Assembly (NCBI GenBank): GCA_019639255.1
Contig: JAHBSF010000007.1
Span: forward strand, 53,227-117,226
Direction: 5' to 3'
Length of the DNA: 64,000 bases
Source of the DNA: Acidobacteriota bacterium
Lineage (GTDB): Bacteria; Acidobacteriota; Blastocatellia; RBC074
Part shown: piece after piece, positions 11,355 through 20,385 of the stretch
Position numbering within the stretch: position 1 is the stretch's first letter
How the letters are laid out: every line of letters begins with the position of its first letter
Position numbers and translations under genes: made by a program
Notes under the pieces: generated by a model
What the model was told of the DNA's origin: nothing
Databases searched by the model: none
What the model saw: the letters and a program-made list of their open reading frames with translations, nothing else

Positions 11355-12619
11355 TTCTGGGCTTCTTCGACGAGCACGGCTTCAAGCGCCTCGACGAAGG
11401 TGCGAATTTCGGATTTTCGCACGATATACGGCGGCAGAAACCTCAGTACCGTGTCGTGGGTGCAATTCAGCAGGAAGCCTCGCTCCAGCATCTTCGCCGC
11501 GGCGCCCTTGCCGGAAAATTTCAGCTCCAGTCCTACCATTAAACCAAGTCCGCGCACCTCGGCTACGATGTCCCGATGCCGTTTTTGAAGTTTAGTCAAT
11601 AGCCTCTTGAAGTAATCTCCGAGTTCGTTGATACGCGCCAGCAGATCTCCGTCTTCGAGCATTTCGAGAAACTCAAGGCTCAGGCTGCAAGCCAGCGGCC
11701 CGCCCCCGAAAGTCGTTCCGTGGTCTCCGGGTCGCAATCCGTCAGCCGCTCGCTCGTTTACGATAAATGCTCCGAGCGGAACGCCGAGGCCAAGCGGTTT
11801 TGCTACGCATAAGATGTCCGGCCGCGCTTCAGTATTTTCAAATGCAAAAACCTTCCCCGTTCTCCCAAGCCCGCACTGCACCTCGTCGAGAATCAGCAGC
11901 GCATCGTGCCGGTCGCATTCTTCCCTTACCGCTCGCAGAAACGCATTGCTTACGGGCCGTACCCCGGATTCTCCCTGAATGGTCTCGATGATTACGGCCG
12001 CCGTCCGTTCGGTGATAGCTGCGCGGGCTTCGGCAAACGAGTCGCTGGAGTTGTTCGGGTCGATGAACGAAACGCCGGGTATCAAGGGCTCAAAAGGCTT
12101 TCTGTATTTTTCCTGCGCAGTTACGGATAGGGCGCCCATAGTCCTTCCATGAAATGAATTTACAAGCGCTACGAACTCCGTTTTGCCTTCCCGTCCTCTG
12201 GCCGTTTGCCATCCTCGCGCAAGTTTTAATGCGCCCTCCACGGATTCCGCGCCCGTATTGCAAAAGAAAACGCGCGACATCCCCGAAGCCTTAACAAGGC
12301 GCTCGGCTAGGGGACCCTGAAAGGAGTGGTAATAGAGGTTGGATGTATGCATCAGGCGCGCGGCGTCCTTCAGAATCCGGCGGACCCGGGGATGATCGTA
12401 CCCGAGTACGTTTACGCCTATTCCGGTGATGAAATCGAGGTAAGCACGCCCCCGATCGTCGTAAAGAGTCGCCCCCTTGCCTCGCACGAACATGACGGGC
12501 GAACGTGCGTAGGTTTGCATCAAATACTGTGATTCAAGCCTCTGAATCCGCATTAGATCCGATTCTTCAGACGACTTTTTTTCACCTTCCGTATCTGCGA
12601 TCATTGCTTCCGCTTCCAT
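11345..12619 (-). CDS. argD: Acetylornithine aminotransferase
   Basis: About 424 residues; a class III PLP aminotransferase making N-acetylornithine from N-acetylglutamate semialdehyde. Motifs are [64 protein letters not shown] and [14 protein letters not shown] with the PLP lysine. The ATG at 12619 is preferred because GGAGGAGGA lies just upstream. An in-frame ATG at 12655 overlaps the argB stop in a TAATG arrangement and would add 12 residues with no clear ribosome binding site. The stop codon and terminal Glu-Arg come from a half repeat element. Confidence 0.95.
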   Translation of the reverse strand: MEAEAMIADTEGEKKSSEESDLMRIQRLESQYLMQTYARSPVMFVRGKGATLYDDRGRAYLDFITGIGVNVLGYDHPRVRRILKDAARLMHTSNLYYHSFQGPLAERLVKASGMSRVFFCNTGAESVEGALKLARGWQTARGREGKTEFVALVNSFHGRTMGALSVTAQEKYRKPFEPLIPGVSFIDPNNSSDSFAEARAAITERTAAVIIETIQGESGVRPVSNAFLRAVREECDRHDALLILDEVQCGLGRTGKVFAFENTEARPDILCVAKPLGLGVPLGAFIVNERAADGLRPGDHGTTFGGGPLACSLSLEFLEMLEDGDLLARINELGDYFKRLLTKLQKRHRDIVAEVRGLGLMVGLELKFSGKGAAAKMLERGFLLNCTHDTVLRFLPPYIVRKSEIRTFVEALEAVLVEEAQKER

Positions 12620-12654
12620 ACGATCCTCCTCCGTCTCGAATGCCGAATGTTCCA

Positions 12655-13449
12655 TTATCCATCGATTATCACGGTTCCAACCGTTTCGCGTTCAACCAAA
12701 GCCCGATACAGCACGTTTTCAACGGCGGCGCCGACTATACGAATGCGGCGCACGCCTGCATCGAGCGCTTCAATGCAGGCTCGCAGTTTGGGTCGCATGC
12801 CTCCTCCAGCCGCCCCCGATTCAAGTAATGACGCGATTCCGGCCCGATCCAGTTTTTCCATACTGTTTCCCTCACCGTCGAGCACACTGCCCACATCAGT
12901 CACAAAAACCAGTTCTTCGGCTCCTACACCTCCCGCCACCGCCGCGGCCATCTGATCTCCGTTTATGTTGTAGTAGGTTCGGTCACCTGCTCCGATCCCG
13001 AGGCAGGCAAGTACCGGCACCATCCCCGCGGATGAGACAACGTCGATCAGTGTTGGATCAACGCCCACTACACGTCCGACATAACCAATATCGGAGCCGT
13101 CCGCCGCCGCAGTTCGTTCGGCCGATACACAGTCGGCGTCTCCCCCGGCAATGCTCACTGCAGGGGCTCCCATCGTTCCCAATTCGACGGCAAGATCCTT
13201 GCCTACTTTACCGGCCAGCACCATTTGAACGACATCGCGGGCAGCTTCGTCGGTGATGCGCAATCCGTCGTGAAATCGCGACTCTATTCCCAGCCGGTCG
13301 AGCATCGAGGCAATCTGTTTTCCGCCGCCGTGAACGAGAATGATCCTTTCGCCGCGCGCGTGAAGATCGGCAACCTGGCCCAAAAGCATCCTGCGCAGCG
13401 CCGGATCGACCAGAAAGCTTCCACCCAGTTTAATTACGATTCGACTCAT
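12655..13449 (-). CDS. argB: Acetylglutamate kinase
   Basis: 264 residues of the amino acid kinase family; phosphorylates N-acetylglutamate and is usually the arginine-sensitive control point. Visible are [10 protein letters not shown] (phosphate-binding Lys), [36 protein letters not shown] and GGGMRPKL. The N-terminal helix found in arginine-inhibited hexameric forms is absent or very short, since the protein begins at [10 protein letters not shown]; that suggests weaker or absent arginine feedback (inference). It sits 14 nt after argC, and its stop overlaps a possible argD start. Confidence 0.95.
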   Translation of the reverse strand: MSRIVIKLGGSFLVDPALRRMLLGQVADLHARGERIILVHGGGKQIASMLDRLGIESRFHDGLRITDEAARDVVQMVLAGKVGKDLAVELGTMGAPAVSIAGGDADCVSAERTAAADGSDIGYVGRVVGVDPTLIDVVSSAGMVPVLACLGIGAGDRTYYNINGDQMAAAVAGGVGAEELVFVTDVGSVLDGEGNSMEKLDRAGIASLLESGAAGGGMRPKLRACIEALDAGVRRIRIVGAAVENVLYRALVERETVGTVIIDG

Positions 13450-13463
13450 TGAGAGTTTTCAAT

Positions 13464-14510
13464 TCACCTTCTGATTCCTGCGCATTCATCAAATCCCAAT
13501 GCCAGGTTTGCATTCTGCAGCGCCTGACTTGCAGCGCCCTTCAGCAGGTTGTCGATTGCGCCGATTATTACGGCCTGTCCAGTAGATTCATCGATCACAG
13601 CACCGATATCGCAATACGCCGTACCCGCCACAAATTTGATTTCGGGAAGCTGCTCAGAATCAAAGATTCGAACTAGCGGGCTCGTCGCAAATGTTTCGCG
13701 CCATACGCCCAATACATCGCTCCTCTTCACACCGGCATTCAGGCGGACATAAACAGTAGATAGTATCCCGCGGTTGATCGGCAGAAGATGGGGCGTAAAC
13801 GTCAAACGGTCGGAACGGTTTTCAAGCCCAAGTCCTGCTGCGATTTCCGGCGTGTGCCGGTGTTTGAACACGTTGTAGGCGCGAAGGCTCTCGCTCACTT
13901 CGGAAAAATGCGTGGTCGAACTCGGTGCTTTCCCGGCGCCTGTGACCCCGGATTTCGAATCGCAGATGACCGGAAGGGAGACGTCGATAAGACCAGCGTC
14001 CATCAACGGCTTTACGGGGATTATTATTGAGGTTGGATAGCAGCCCGGGTTGGCTACCAGTTTTGCTCCGCGCAGATCATCGCGCACAAACTCGGTCATA
14101 CCGTATACGGCAGCGTCAAGGAGTTCACGATTACGGTGTTCAAAGCCGTAATACACCGGATAATATTCCGGATTGCGCAGACGGTAGGCGCCGCTTAGAT
14201 CCACGACTACGGCGCCTGTTTCCAGTAGAGTCGGAGCCTCGTCGTGTGAAAACTCATTAGGGGTGCCGAGGAATATGACACCCGGTTCAAGCCTGCGAAT
14301 TGCGTCCTCGTCATACGGCAGGCAGGGAAGCGTTGTCAATCCGGTCAGATGAGGATGCACCGATGCCAGCGGAGCTTCATCGGCAGATTTTGACGCGAAA
14401 GCTCCGACGAGTTCGATATACGGATGGTCGAGCAGCATCCGTATGAGTTCCCGTCCCGAATATCCCGTTGCGCCCGCAACTACGGCGCGAGCTTTCCTCC
14501 CTATAACCAT
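13464..14510 (-). CDS. argC: N-acetyl-gamma-glutamyl-phosphate reductase
   Basis: About 348 residues; reduces N-acetylglutamyl phosphate to the semialdehyde with NADPH. It shows the Rossmann motif VVAGATGYSGRELIRML, the catalytic Cys in LVANPGCYPTSIIIP, SKSGVTGAGKAPS and HRHTPEIAAGL. The ATG at 14510 is chosen because AGGAGG lies 7 nt upstream on the minus strand; a GTG at 14528 would place six residues over that site. It is the first gene of the arginine cluster, divergent from the FKBP gene. Confidence 0.96.
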   Translation of the reverse strand: MVIGRKARAVVAGATGYSGRELIRMLLDHPYIELVGAFASKSADEAPLASVHPHLTGLTTLPCLPYDEDAIRRLEPGVIFLGTPNEFSHDEAPTLLETGAVVVDLSGAYRLRNPEYYPVYYGFEHRNRELLDAAVYGMTEFVRDDLRGAKLVANPGCYPTSIIIPVKPLMDAGLIDVSLPVICDSKSGVTGAGKAPSSTTHFSEVSESLRAYNVFKHRHTPEIAAGLGLENRSDRLTFTPHLLPINRGILSTVYVRLNAGVKRSDVLGVWRETFATSPLVRIFDSEQLPEIKFVAGTAYCDIGAVIDESTGQAVIIGAIDNLLKGAASQALQNANLALGFDECAGIRR

Positions 14511-14593
14511 CAATAGTCCTCCTCCCACCAGTCAAGAAACCGGAAGTGTACAATAACCGGACGGGAGGGCAAAGAGCGTACCCGTTTGCGACA

Positions 14594-14622
14594 TTGACAA
14601 CCATCGACGACTGGAATAAAAG
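14594..14622 (+). promoter_or_regulatory. Sigma-70-like promoter for the FKBP gene
   Basis: A TTGACA -35 box at 14594-14599, a 17-nt spacer and a TAAAAG -10-like box at 14617-14622 (4 of 6 to consensus). It lies about 40 nt before the TTG start of the FKBP gene and in the divergent space with argC. The -35 is exact, the -10 is weaker. Confidence 0.5.
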
Positions 14623-14660
14623 CTTCCTGCACTCATTCCAATTTGAAGGAGAATTCTAAA

Positions 14661-15167
14661 TTGCCGCAGAGCAGACGTAATCCATCACGTTCCCGTAAGG
14701 GCGCCATGCCATCGCGCTCGCAGCACGACAATCCCAAATCAAAACTCAGCGTGCCGCTTGTGGCATTCATTTCGGTAGGTGTAATCGCCGCGCTCATAAT
14801 CGGGTACTTCCTGTTCGGCGCTGGAGACGGCCTTACGACAACGCCATCGGGATTGAAATACAAGGATGAAACGGTCGGCACGGGCGCAAGTCCCGAGGCA
14901 GGAAAATCGATCAAGGTTCATTATACGGGGTGGCTTGAAAACGGAACCAAGTTCGACAGTTCAGTAGATCGCGGTCAGCCGTTTACATTTCAGATAGGGC
15001 GCGGACAGGTCATCAAGGGGTGGGATGAAGGCGTGATGTCGATGAAAGTTGGGGGCAAGCGCCGGCTCGTGATCCCGCCTGATCTTGGTTACGGCGCGAG
15101 AGGGCAGGGGACGATTCCGCCAAACTCGACGCTTATATTTGACGTGGAATTGATCGACGTAAACTGA
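14661..15167 (+). CDS. Membrane-anchored FKBP-type peptidyl-prolyl cis-trans isomerase
   Basis: About 168 residues. A basic N-terminal tail of about 30 residues precedes one transmembrane helix (LVAFISVGVIAALIIGYFLF), then a complete FKBP domain with VHYTGWLENGTKFDSS, GRGQVIKGWDEGVMSMKVGG, IPPDLGYGARGQGTIPPNS and LIFDVELIDVN. It should catalyse prolyl isomerisation in the periplasm, tethered to the inner membrane. The TTG at 14661 is chosen because AAGGAG sits about 9 nt upstream; an in-frame TTG at 14643 would overlap that site. A low-complexity linker joins anchor and enzyme domain. Confidence 0.93.
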   Translation: MPQSRRNPSRSRKGAMPSRSQHDNPKSKLSVPLVAFISVGVIAALIIGYFLFGAGDGLTTTPSGLKYKDETVGTGASPEAGKSIKVHYTGWLENGTKFDSSVDRGQPFTFQIGRGQVIKGWDEGVMSMKVGGKRRLVIPPDLGYGARGQGTIPPNSTLIFDVELIDVN

Positions 15168-15217
15168 AATCTGGGAGATGGCGGTACTAACGATTATCGA
15201 CGAAAATAACGTGAATC

Positions 15218-15262
15218 AATAAATGTTTCGCCTGTTCTGTTTCATCCCGTCCGTTCCGTTGT
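15218..15262. repeat. Possible decayed half copy of the palindromic element
   Basis: GTTTCGCCTGTTCTGTTTCA followed by TCCCGTCCGTTCCGTTGTCC resembles the right arm (TTTTCGTTTTATTTCGTTTG, TTCCGTTATC) with many substitutions. It sits in the 138-nt gap between the FKBP gene and purH. Low confidence. Confidence 0.35.
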
Positions 15263-15305
15263 CCAGGTTTGTTCATAAAACGTTAATTGCTGTAGGAGAT
15301 CATTC

Positions 15306-16940
15306 GTGCAGGATCATTCATTGAAAAAAATCAAACGCGCCCTTATCAGCGTATCCGACAAAACCGGGCTTGCGGAGTTTGCACTTAACCTGGCGAAACA
15401 TGGAATAGAACTGATATCTACCGGGGGTACTGCAAGGCTGCTGCGTGAAAGCAACCTGATCGTGCGGGATGTCGCCGATTTGACGGGTTTCCCGGAAATG
15501 CTCGACGGCAGGGTAAAAACGCTGCATCCCAAGGTTCACGGCGGCATCCTTGGCATGCGCCAGCATCCGGATCACGTCGAGAAAATGAATGAATACGGGA
15601 TCGAACCGATAGACCTGGTGGTTGTAAATCTGTATCCGTTCCGGCAAACCGTTGCACGCAGCGGCGTGCTGATGGCCGATGCAATCGAAAACATCGACAT
15701 CGGCGGCCCCGCCATGATTCGATCCGCGGCTAAAAACCACGAGGATGTGGCCGTGGTTGTCGATCCCGTCGACTATTCGGTTGTGTCCGCAATGCTCGAT
15801 GCACACGATGGTGCGTTGCCTGCGGTCCTGCGATACCAACTCGCCCTGACTGCATTTCGCCATACCTCGGCTTACGACCGCGACATCGCACGATTCCTGT
15901 GGGCCAGACATCCGGAGAATCCGGAGGTTGCCCTGGGCGAATCGATTTCCGAAAGCGGCAGCCTGCCCGATGAAATTGAACTCTCATTGAAACGCAGTGC
16001 AACGCTACGCTACGGAGAAAATCCGCATCAGCGAGCCGCACTTTACAGAATCGGCGGGCAAACGGAACCTGGAGTTGCATCGGCCGAACAGTTGCAGGGT
16101 AAAGAACTTTCATACAACAACCTGCTGGATGCCGACGGGGCGTGGGAACTTGTAGCTGAACTCTATAGATTGCACATTCGTGATAATCAGGCCGATGCGC
16201 ATACATGCGCCATAATCAAACACACCAATCCCTGCGGTGTAGGCGTTGCAGGAACGGCTCTCGAAGCGTTTACAAAAGCCAAAGCCACGGACCCTGTATC
16301 AGCATTCGGCGGCATCATCGCCTTTTCCCACGAGGTGGATGAACCGGCAGCGCGCGAAATAGCTGAAATGTTCGCCGAGGTGATCCTGGCTCCGGACTTC
16401 AGCCCGGAGGCGCGGGCCGTCCTCTCGGTTAAAAAGAACCTGCGGGTGCTGAAGATGGGACGCGACGCCCTGATATCGAGGTCAATGCTTGAGTTTCGGC
16501 GTGTAAGCGGCGGGCTACTTGTGCAGGACCGTGATCGGGTATTGTTTGATGATGGAAGTATGAAGGTGGTTACGGAGCGCCAGCCCAGTCCGGTCGAGCT
16601 TCGATCGCTCCGGTTTGCCTGGGCTATTTGTAAACACGTCAAATCGAACGCGATTGTTTATGCACGCGACGGGCAACTTACGGGCGTAGGCGCGGGACAA
16701 ATGTCCAGGATCGATTCGGTGAAAATCGGAGCGCTCAAGGCGCAACTTCCGCTCGAACATTGCGTGCTCGCGTCGGATGCATTCTTCCCGTTTCGTGACG
16801 GAGTGGATGAAGCGGTAAAACACGGAATCACCGCTATAATCCAGCCGGGCGGCTCGGTGCGCGACACTGAGGTCATAGACGCTGCCAACGAACACGGCCT
16901 GGCCATGGTGTTCACCGGTATGCGCCACTTCAAACACTGA
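15306..16940 (+). CDS. purH: Bifunctional AICAR formyltransferase / IMP cyclohydrolase
   Basis: 544 residues; catalyses the last two steps of de novo IMP synthesis. The N-terminal MGS-like cyclohydrolase domain (about 1-200) shows ALISVSDKTGLAEFA, ISTGGTARLL, VADLTGFPEMLDGRVKTLHP and KVHGGILG. The C-terminal AICAR transformylase domain shows LRYGENPHQRAALY, ELSYNNLLDADGA, IIKHTNPCGVG, DPVSAFGGIIAF, VGAGQMSRIDSV and SDAFFPFRDGVDEA. It starts with GTG at 15306, preceded by TAGGAG. It is slightly longer than the roughly 510-530 typical. Confidence 0.97.
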   Translation: MQDHSLKKIKRALISVSDKTGLAEFALNLAKHGIELISTGGTARLLRESNLIVRDVADLTGFPEMLDGRVKTLHPKVHGGILGMRQHPDHVEKMNEYGIEPIDLVVVNLYPFRQTVARSGVLMADAIENIDIGGPAMIRSAAKNHEDVAVVVDPVDYSVVSAMLDAHDGALPAVLRYQLALTAFRHTSAYDRDIARFLWARHPENPEVALGESISESGSLPDEIELSLKRSATLRYGENPHQRAALYRIGGQTEPGVASAEQLQGKELSYNNLLDADGAWELVAELYRLHIRDNQADAHTCAIIKHTNPCGVGVAGTALEAFTKAKATDPVSAFGGIIAFSHEVDEPAAREIAEMFAEVILAPDFSPEARAVLSVKKNLRVLKMGRDALISRSMLEFRRVSGGLLVQDRDRVLFDDGSMKVVTERQPSPVELRSLRFAWAICKHVKSNAIVYARDGQLTGVGAGQMSRIDSVKIGALKAQLPLEHCVLASDAFFPFRDGVDEAVKHGITAIIQPGGSVRDTEVIDAANEHGLAMVFTGMRHFKH

Positions 16941-17000
16941 AGGAATATAGGAACAGATTTCGTTTATTTCAGCGTTTTCCGCGGTTTGTTTTACCTCTCT
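16941..17000. repeat. Possible decayed copy of the palindromic element
   Basis: On the minus strand the gap reads GAAGAGAGGTAAAACAAACC and then CGGAAAACGCTGAAATAAACG, which aligns with the array arm GAGAGATAACGGAACAAACG... with several changes. The gpmA stop codon (TAA at 16991-16993) lies in it in the same relation as the argD stop lies in its half element. No clear second arm. Confidence 0.4.
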
Positions 17001-17749
17001 TCAGCCTGCGCCTTGCCCTGATTCGCTACAGCCTGTTGGGCGCGAGCGACGGCCTCGGGATCGCCAAGGTAGTAATGCCGGATTGGTTTCAGATCCGAAT
17101 CGAGTTCGTAGACGAGCGGGATTCCGGTCGGAATGTTGAGTTCAACTATATCCTGTTCCGAGATCTCGTCCAGATATTTGACCAAGGCTCGCAGCGAATT
17201 TCCGTGCGCCGCCACTATCACCTTCCTGCCGGCGAGAATCGAAGGCGCAATCGTTTCGTGCCAGTAGGGCAACATTCTCGCTACAGTATCTTTTAAGCAC
17301 TCGGTCAAAGGAAGTTCTTCTGCAGTCAATCGGGAATATCGAGGATCGCGTCCCGGGTGGCGATCATCGTTTTCCTCCAGAACGGGGGGAGGAGTATCGT
17401 AACTGCGCCGCCAGATTTTGACCTGATCATCTCCGAATTTCGCGGCCGTTTCAGCCTTGTTCAACCCCTGGAGCGCCCCATAGTGGCGCTCATTCAACCG
17501 CCACGAATGCTCTACCGGAATCCACATCAGATCCATTTCATCCAGCACAATCCACAGTGTGCGAATTGCGCGCTTCAGTACCGACGTATAAGCAAGGTCG
17601 AAGGCAAGACCCTCGGCTTTCAGTAATTCGCCAGCGAGCTTTGCTTCGCCCCGCCCCTGCTCCGTAAGATCCACGTCCGTCCAGCCCGTAAAACGATTCT
17701 CCTTATTCCATGCGCTTTCGCCGTGACGCACCAATACAACCTTATACAT
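16991..17749 (-). CDS. gpmA: 2,3-bisphosphoglycerate-dependent phosphoglycerate mutase
   Basis: 252 residues. Histidine phosphatase superfamily: [19 protein letters not shown] carries the phosphohistidine RHG, with [24 protein letters not shown] (catalytic Glu region), [12 protein letters not shown] and [17 protein letters not shown] (second His). It interconverts 3- and 2-phosphoglycerate, the step before enolase. The ATG at 17749 is preceded by GAGGAGTAT. Its terminal codons lie in a probable decayed repeat copy. Downstream of the TIM-barrel isomerase gene on the same strand, but a full palindrome separates them. Confidence 0.96.
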   Translation of the reverse strand: MYKVVLVRHGESAWNKENRFTGWTDVDLTEQGRGEAKLAGELLKAEGLAFDLAYTSVLKRAIRTLWIVLDEMDLMWIPVEHSWRLNERHYGALQGLNKAETAAKFGDDQVKIWRRSYDTPPPVLEENDDRHPGRDPRYSRLTAEELPLTECLKDTVARMLPYWHETIAPSILAGRKVIVAAHGNSLRALVKYLDEISEQDIVELNIPTGIPLVYELDSDLKPIRHYYLGDPEAVARAQQAVANQGKAQAEER

Positions 17750-17765
17750 ATACTCCTCGGATCAG

Positions 17766-17876
17766 GGAGATAACGGAACAGACGAAAATAGACGGAAATA
17801 ACTAAAAAATTCGGCTTTCCCGTGATTTTCGTTTTATTTCGTTTGTTCCGTCATCTCTCTTCGTGCCCAATGTCGC
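17766..17876. repeat. Palindromic ACGRAA-array element (full copy plus right flank)
   Basis: The core 17766-17861 begins GGAGATAACGGAACAGACG and ends TTTCGTTTGTTCCGTCATC TCTCTTC. The left arm keeps ACGGAA, ACGAAA and ACGGAA at the usual spacing, the fourth having decayed to ACTAAA. The right flank GTGCCCAATGTCG (17864-17876) is the reverse complement of the left flank block seen at other copies (CGACATTGGGAC). It lies between two minus-strand genes, in the 137 nt between the gpmA start and the end of the sugar isomerase gene. Confidence 0.9.
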
Positions 17877-17886
17877 GGGGATCGGC

Positions 17887-18780
17887 TCAGACGCCTCCCA
17901 TTCCGGCGAGCAGTCCGCGCGTATAGCCGATGGTTTCAGCAAGCCCGGGCACAGGATCATCGCCGTCCTTTTCGTATTCGAAACTGAACAGGTACTTAAA
18001 CTCGATGGACAGTGTAGCTGCGAGTATGCTCTTGAGGTTCAGCACGCCGCGACCGCCCTCGATCGTTCCTCCGTTCGGGGCAGTGCTGTTGATATCCTTG
18101 AAGTGCAGGTCGTACAAGCGGCTCCGGTACTGTTTTATTGCAGCCGCCGGATCGACGCCGGCCCTGGCCGTGTGCCCCACATCGATGCAGAAACCGATTC
18201 GCTCGTCGTATTTTTCGATTGCCTTCCAGACATCGTGAGGAGAGGGGAATTTCTTGTCTTCCGGGCCGTGGTTGTGAATCGCAAGCTTGATGTTGAATTC
18301 CTTCACCATCCGGTCGAGTATTGGCATCGAATTGGGGTCCGGGCTGCACACTATGGTGGGAATTCCCGCATCGCGCGCATACTCAAATGCGTTGCGAATG
18401 TTCGCTTCCTCGCCCGTCATGGTTATGTTGCCGCAGCTAAGGGGAGTGATCCCCGCATCCTTGAATTTCTGCGCTACGGCCTTACGCTCATCTGCCGTAC
18501 TTTTCAGCGGCAGGTGAAAATCCTTGATCGAAACATAATTCAACCCCAAGCGCTGAATTGCCTTGATCGCAGCATCGAGCGGGAGTTTTCTGAGCGTGTA
18601 GGAAGCAACTCCTGCTTTCAATCCGCGCCACGCATCTTCGGCGGTAGAAGGGGCGACAGTAAGCGGGAGCGACGATATGGCGGCATCGCTGCGTGTTGAA
18701 ACGCCGGCGAGGGGAAGCGCAACGGCGGAGAGCGCCGCCCCTTTCAATAGGTCGCGTCTGGAAACGGTATGCTTGATCAT
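17887..18780 (-). CDS. Tat-exported sugar phosphate isomerase/epimerase family TIM-barrel protein
   Basis: 297 residues. A twin-arginine signal ([20 protein letters not shown]) is followed by an AP-endonuclease-2-like xylose isomerase TIM barrel. Metal-site motifs are [30 protein letters not shown] and [10 protein letters not shown]. Such exported family members in Acidobacteria, Planctomycetes and Bacteroidetes often sit beside Gfo/Idh/MocA oxidoreductases and act on sugars, with unknown exact substrate. It is divergent from the uronate isomerase-like gene and shares its 293-nt upstream region. The ATG follows GAGGAAAATCCG. Confidence 0.85.
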   Translation of the reverse strand: MIKHTVSRRDLLKGAALSAVALPLAGVSTRSDAAISSLPLTVAPSTAEDAWRGLKAGVASYTLRKLPLDAAIKAIQRLGLNYVSIKDFHLPLKSTADERKAVAQKFKDAGITPLSCGNITMTGEEANIRNAFEYARDAGIPTIVCSPDPNSMPILDRMVKEFNIKLAIHNHGPEDKKFPSPHDVWKAIEKYDERIGFCIDVGHTARAGVDPAAAIKQYRSRLYDLHFKDINSTAPNGGTIEGGRGVLNLKSILAATLSIEFKYLFSFEYEKDGDDPVPGLAETIGYTRGLLAGMGGV

Positions 18781-18939
18781 CGGATTTTCCTCTTGATTTT
18801 GCCATGGACTGTTTTCATCGCACGTTCCAAGCCTTCACCTGAGAGGGAGAACTGGGGTATAAAGATGCTTCGAGCAGGTGACTGCGAGGCTCGGACACAA
18901 TCTCAAAGGTTACACCAGTCGACGTCGATTCGATGTACT

Positions 18940-18968
18940 CTCTAACACCGCATTTCGACGCTTGTCAA
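18940..18968 (-). promoter_or_regulatory. Sigma-70-like promoter for the TIM-barrel isomerase gene
   Basis: On the minus strand an exact TTGACA lies at 18968-18963, followed after 17 nt by TTAGAG at 18945-18940. The -10 match is poor, so this is a weak call based mainly on the exact -35 and position about 160 nt upstream of the start codon. Within 18781-19073 I see only this and the operator at 19015. Confidence 0.35.
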
Positions 18969-19014
18969 GGACCGCCGTTCGTGCGGCGCTGGGGGCGCGC
19001 GTGCGCCGATGTGG

Positions 19015-19034
19015 AATGGTATGACCATTATTAT
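19015..19034 (+). promoter_or_regulatory. FadR/GntR-type operator AATGGTATGACCATT overlapping the -10 region of the uronate isomerase-like gene
   Basis: AATGGTATGACCATT at 19015-19029 is a 15-bp perfect palindrome around a central T/A position and fits the FadR-subfamily consensus TNGTNNNACNA. It is followed at once by TATTAT (19029-19034), a 5/6 match to a -10 box, about 40 nt before the ATG at 19074. An almost identical AATGGTATGACCT box spans the start of the GntR gene at 26.9 kb. The placement just upstream of the -10 suggests repression. Confidence 0.6.
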
Positions 19035-19073
19035 CTGTAGACCGTTTGAAACCGGATCGGAGCAATTGTCCTG

Positions 19074-20381
19074 ATGTCTGACAGTGTTTGCGATAAAACC
19101 AATCCTGTTGCGTTGGCGGAATCGCCAAACGGCGGTTTCCTGAATGCTTCGGAGTTGCCGATGGCGGTCGGGCAGATCGTAGGAGCGCAACCCGTATTCG
19201 ACCTGCACACGCACCTGTTTGCTCCCAGGTTCGGGGCGCTCAATCTGTGGGGGATTGACGAACTTCTGAATTATCACTACCTGATTGCCGAGCTTTTCAG
19301 ATCCTCCGGCGCCGGACCCGAGAAGTACTTTTCACTCGATAAATCGGCTCAGGCTGATCTTATATGGGAGGAATTGTTCGTCCGCTCCACCCCTCTTTCA
19401 GAAGCGACGCGGGGCGTAATCGCTGTTTTGTCGGCATTCAACCTCGACACCCGCGCGCCCGACCTGCGCGAGGCCAGAGCTTTTTTTGCTGAATGCGATC
19501 CGCAGGAACATATCGAAACGGTATTCCGGCTCGCCGGAGTCAGCGATGTGGTAATGACCAACGACCCGCTCGATCCTGTGGAAAGTCAGATATGGGAGAG
19601 AAGCGATGCCCTTGATCCGCGGTTTCATGCAGCATTGAGAACCGACGGAATACTCAACCAATGGGACTCCGGTTGGATGGCCATTGCGTCTAAGGGGTTT
19701 GACGTAGACGGGGATCTGACCGAATCTACCGTTGCCGGAGTGAGGCGTTTTTTCGATTCGGTTATCGAACGCATGCGCCCGCTGTATCTGGCCGTATCGC
19801 TGCCCGATACTTTCGATTTCCCCGAGGACTCGGCGCGTGGGAGGCTTATCAAACAGGTAATACTTCCCGTTTGTCGCGCACATAATTTGCCGTTTGCGAT
19901 GATGATTGGTGTACGGAGGGCGGTAAACCCGGCGATCGGGCTTGCCGGCGACGGGCTGGGACGATCGGATATGGGGGCAGTGAACCGGTTGTGCGCCGAA
20001 AATCCAGATGTCCGGTTTCTGGTTACAATGCTCAGCCGCGAAAACCAGCACGAGTTGTGTGTAAGCGCGCGGAAATTCTCGAACTTGCTGCCTTTCGGAT
20101 GCTGGTGGTTTCTCAACAATCCGTCGATTATCGAGGAAATCACGCGCGAAAGGATTGAATTGCTCGGCGCCACGTTTGTTCCTCAGCACAGCGATGCCCG
20201 TATACTCGAACAGTTGATTTACAAATGGAAACATTCGCGCCGGATAATTGCGAATGCGCTTACGGAAGCATTCGAAAATCTGATCGCAGACGGACGGCCC
20301 GTTACGCGCGATGAAATCGCTCGGGATGCGGAAAGGCTGCTTTCCGGCAACTTCAAAAACTGGGTCGGGCTTCAGAATTAA
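19074..20381 (+). CDS. Uronate isomerase-like amidohydrolase-fold protein (UxaC family)
   Basis: 435 residues. The N-terminal VFDLHTHLFAPRFGALNLWG has the HxH metal motif of the amidohydrolase superfamily, followed by GIDELLNYHYLIAELFR as in glucuronate/galacturonate isomerases. Later segments include LYLAVSLPDTFDFPED, NLPFAMMIGVRRAVNPAIGLAGDGLG, and RFLVTMLSRENQHELCVSARKF with FGCWWFLNNPS. Related proteins in Acidobacteria and Planctomycetes are annotated as distant UxaC homologues; uronate isomerisation to a ketose is the likely reaction but is not proven. A GGAG is about 11 nt upstream of the ATG. It heads a plus-strand group with DUF1549, DUF1501 and Gfo/Idh genes. Confidence 0.75.
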   Translation: MSDSVCDKTNPVALAESPNGGFLNASELPMAVGQIVGAQPVFDLHTHLFAPRFGALNLWGIDELLNYHYLIAELFRSSGAGPEKYFSLDKSAQADLIWEELFVRSTPLSEATRGVIAVLSAFNLDTRAPDLREARAFFAECDPQEHIETVFRLAGVSDVVMTNDPLDPVESQIWERSDALDPRFHAALRTDGILNQWDSGWMAIASKGFDVDGDLTESTVAGVRRFFDSVIERMRPLYLAVSLPDTFDFPEDSARGRLIKQVILPVCRAHNLPFAMMIGVRRAVNPAIGLAGDGLGRSDMGAVNRLCAENPDVRFLVTMLSRENQHELCVSARKFSNLLPFGCWWFLNNPSIIEEITRERIELLGATFVPQHSDARILEQLIYKWKHSRRIIANALTEAFENLIADGRPVTRDEIARDAERLLSGNFKNWVGLQN

Positions 20382-20385
20382 ACCG

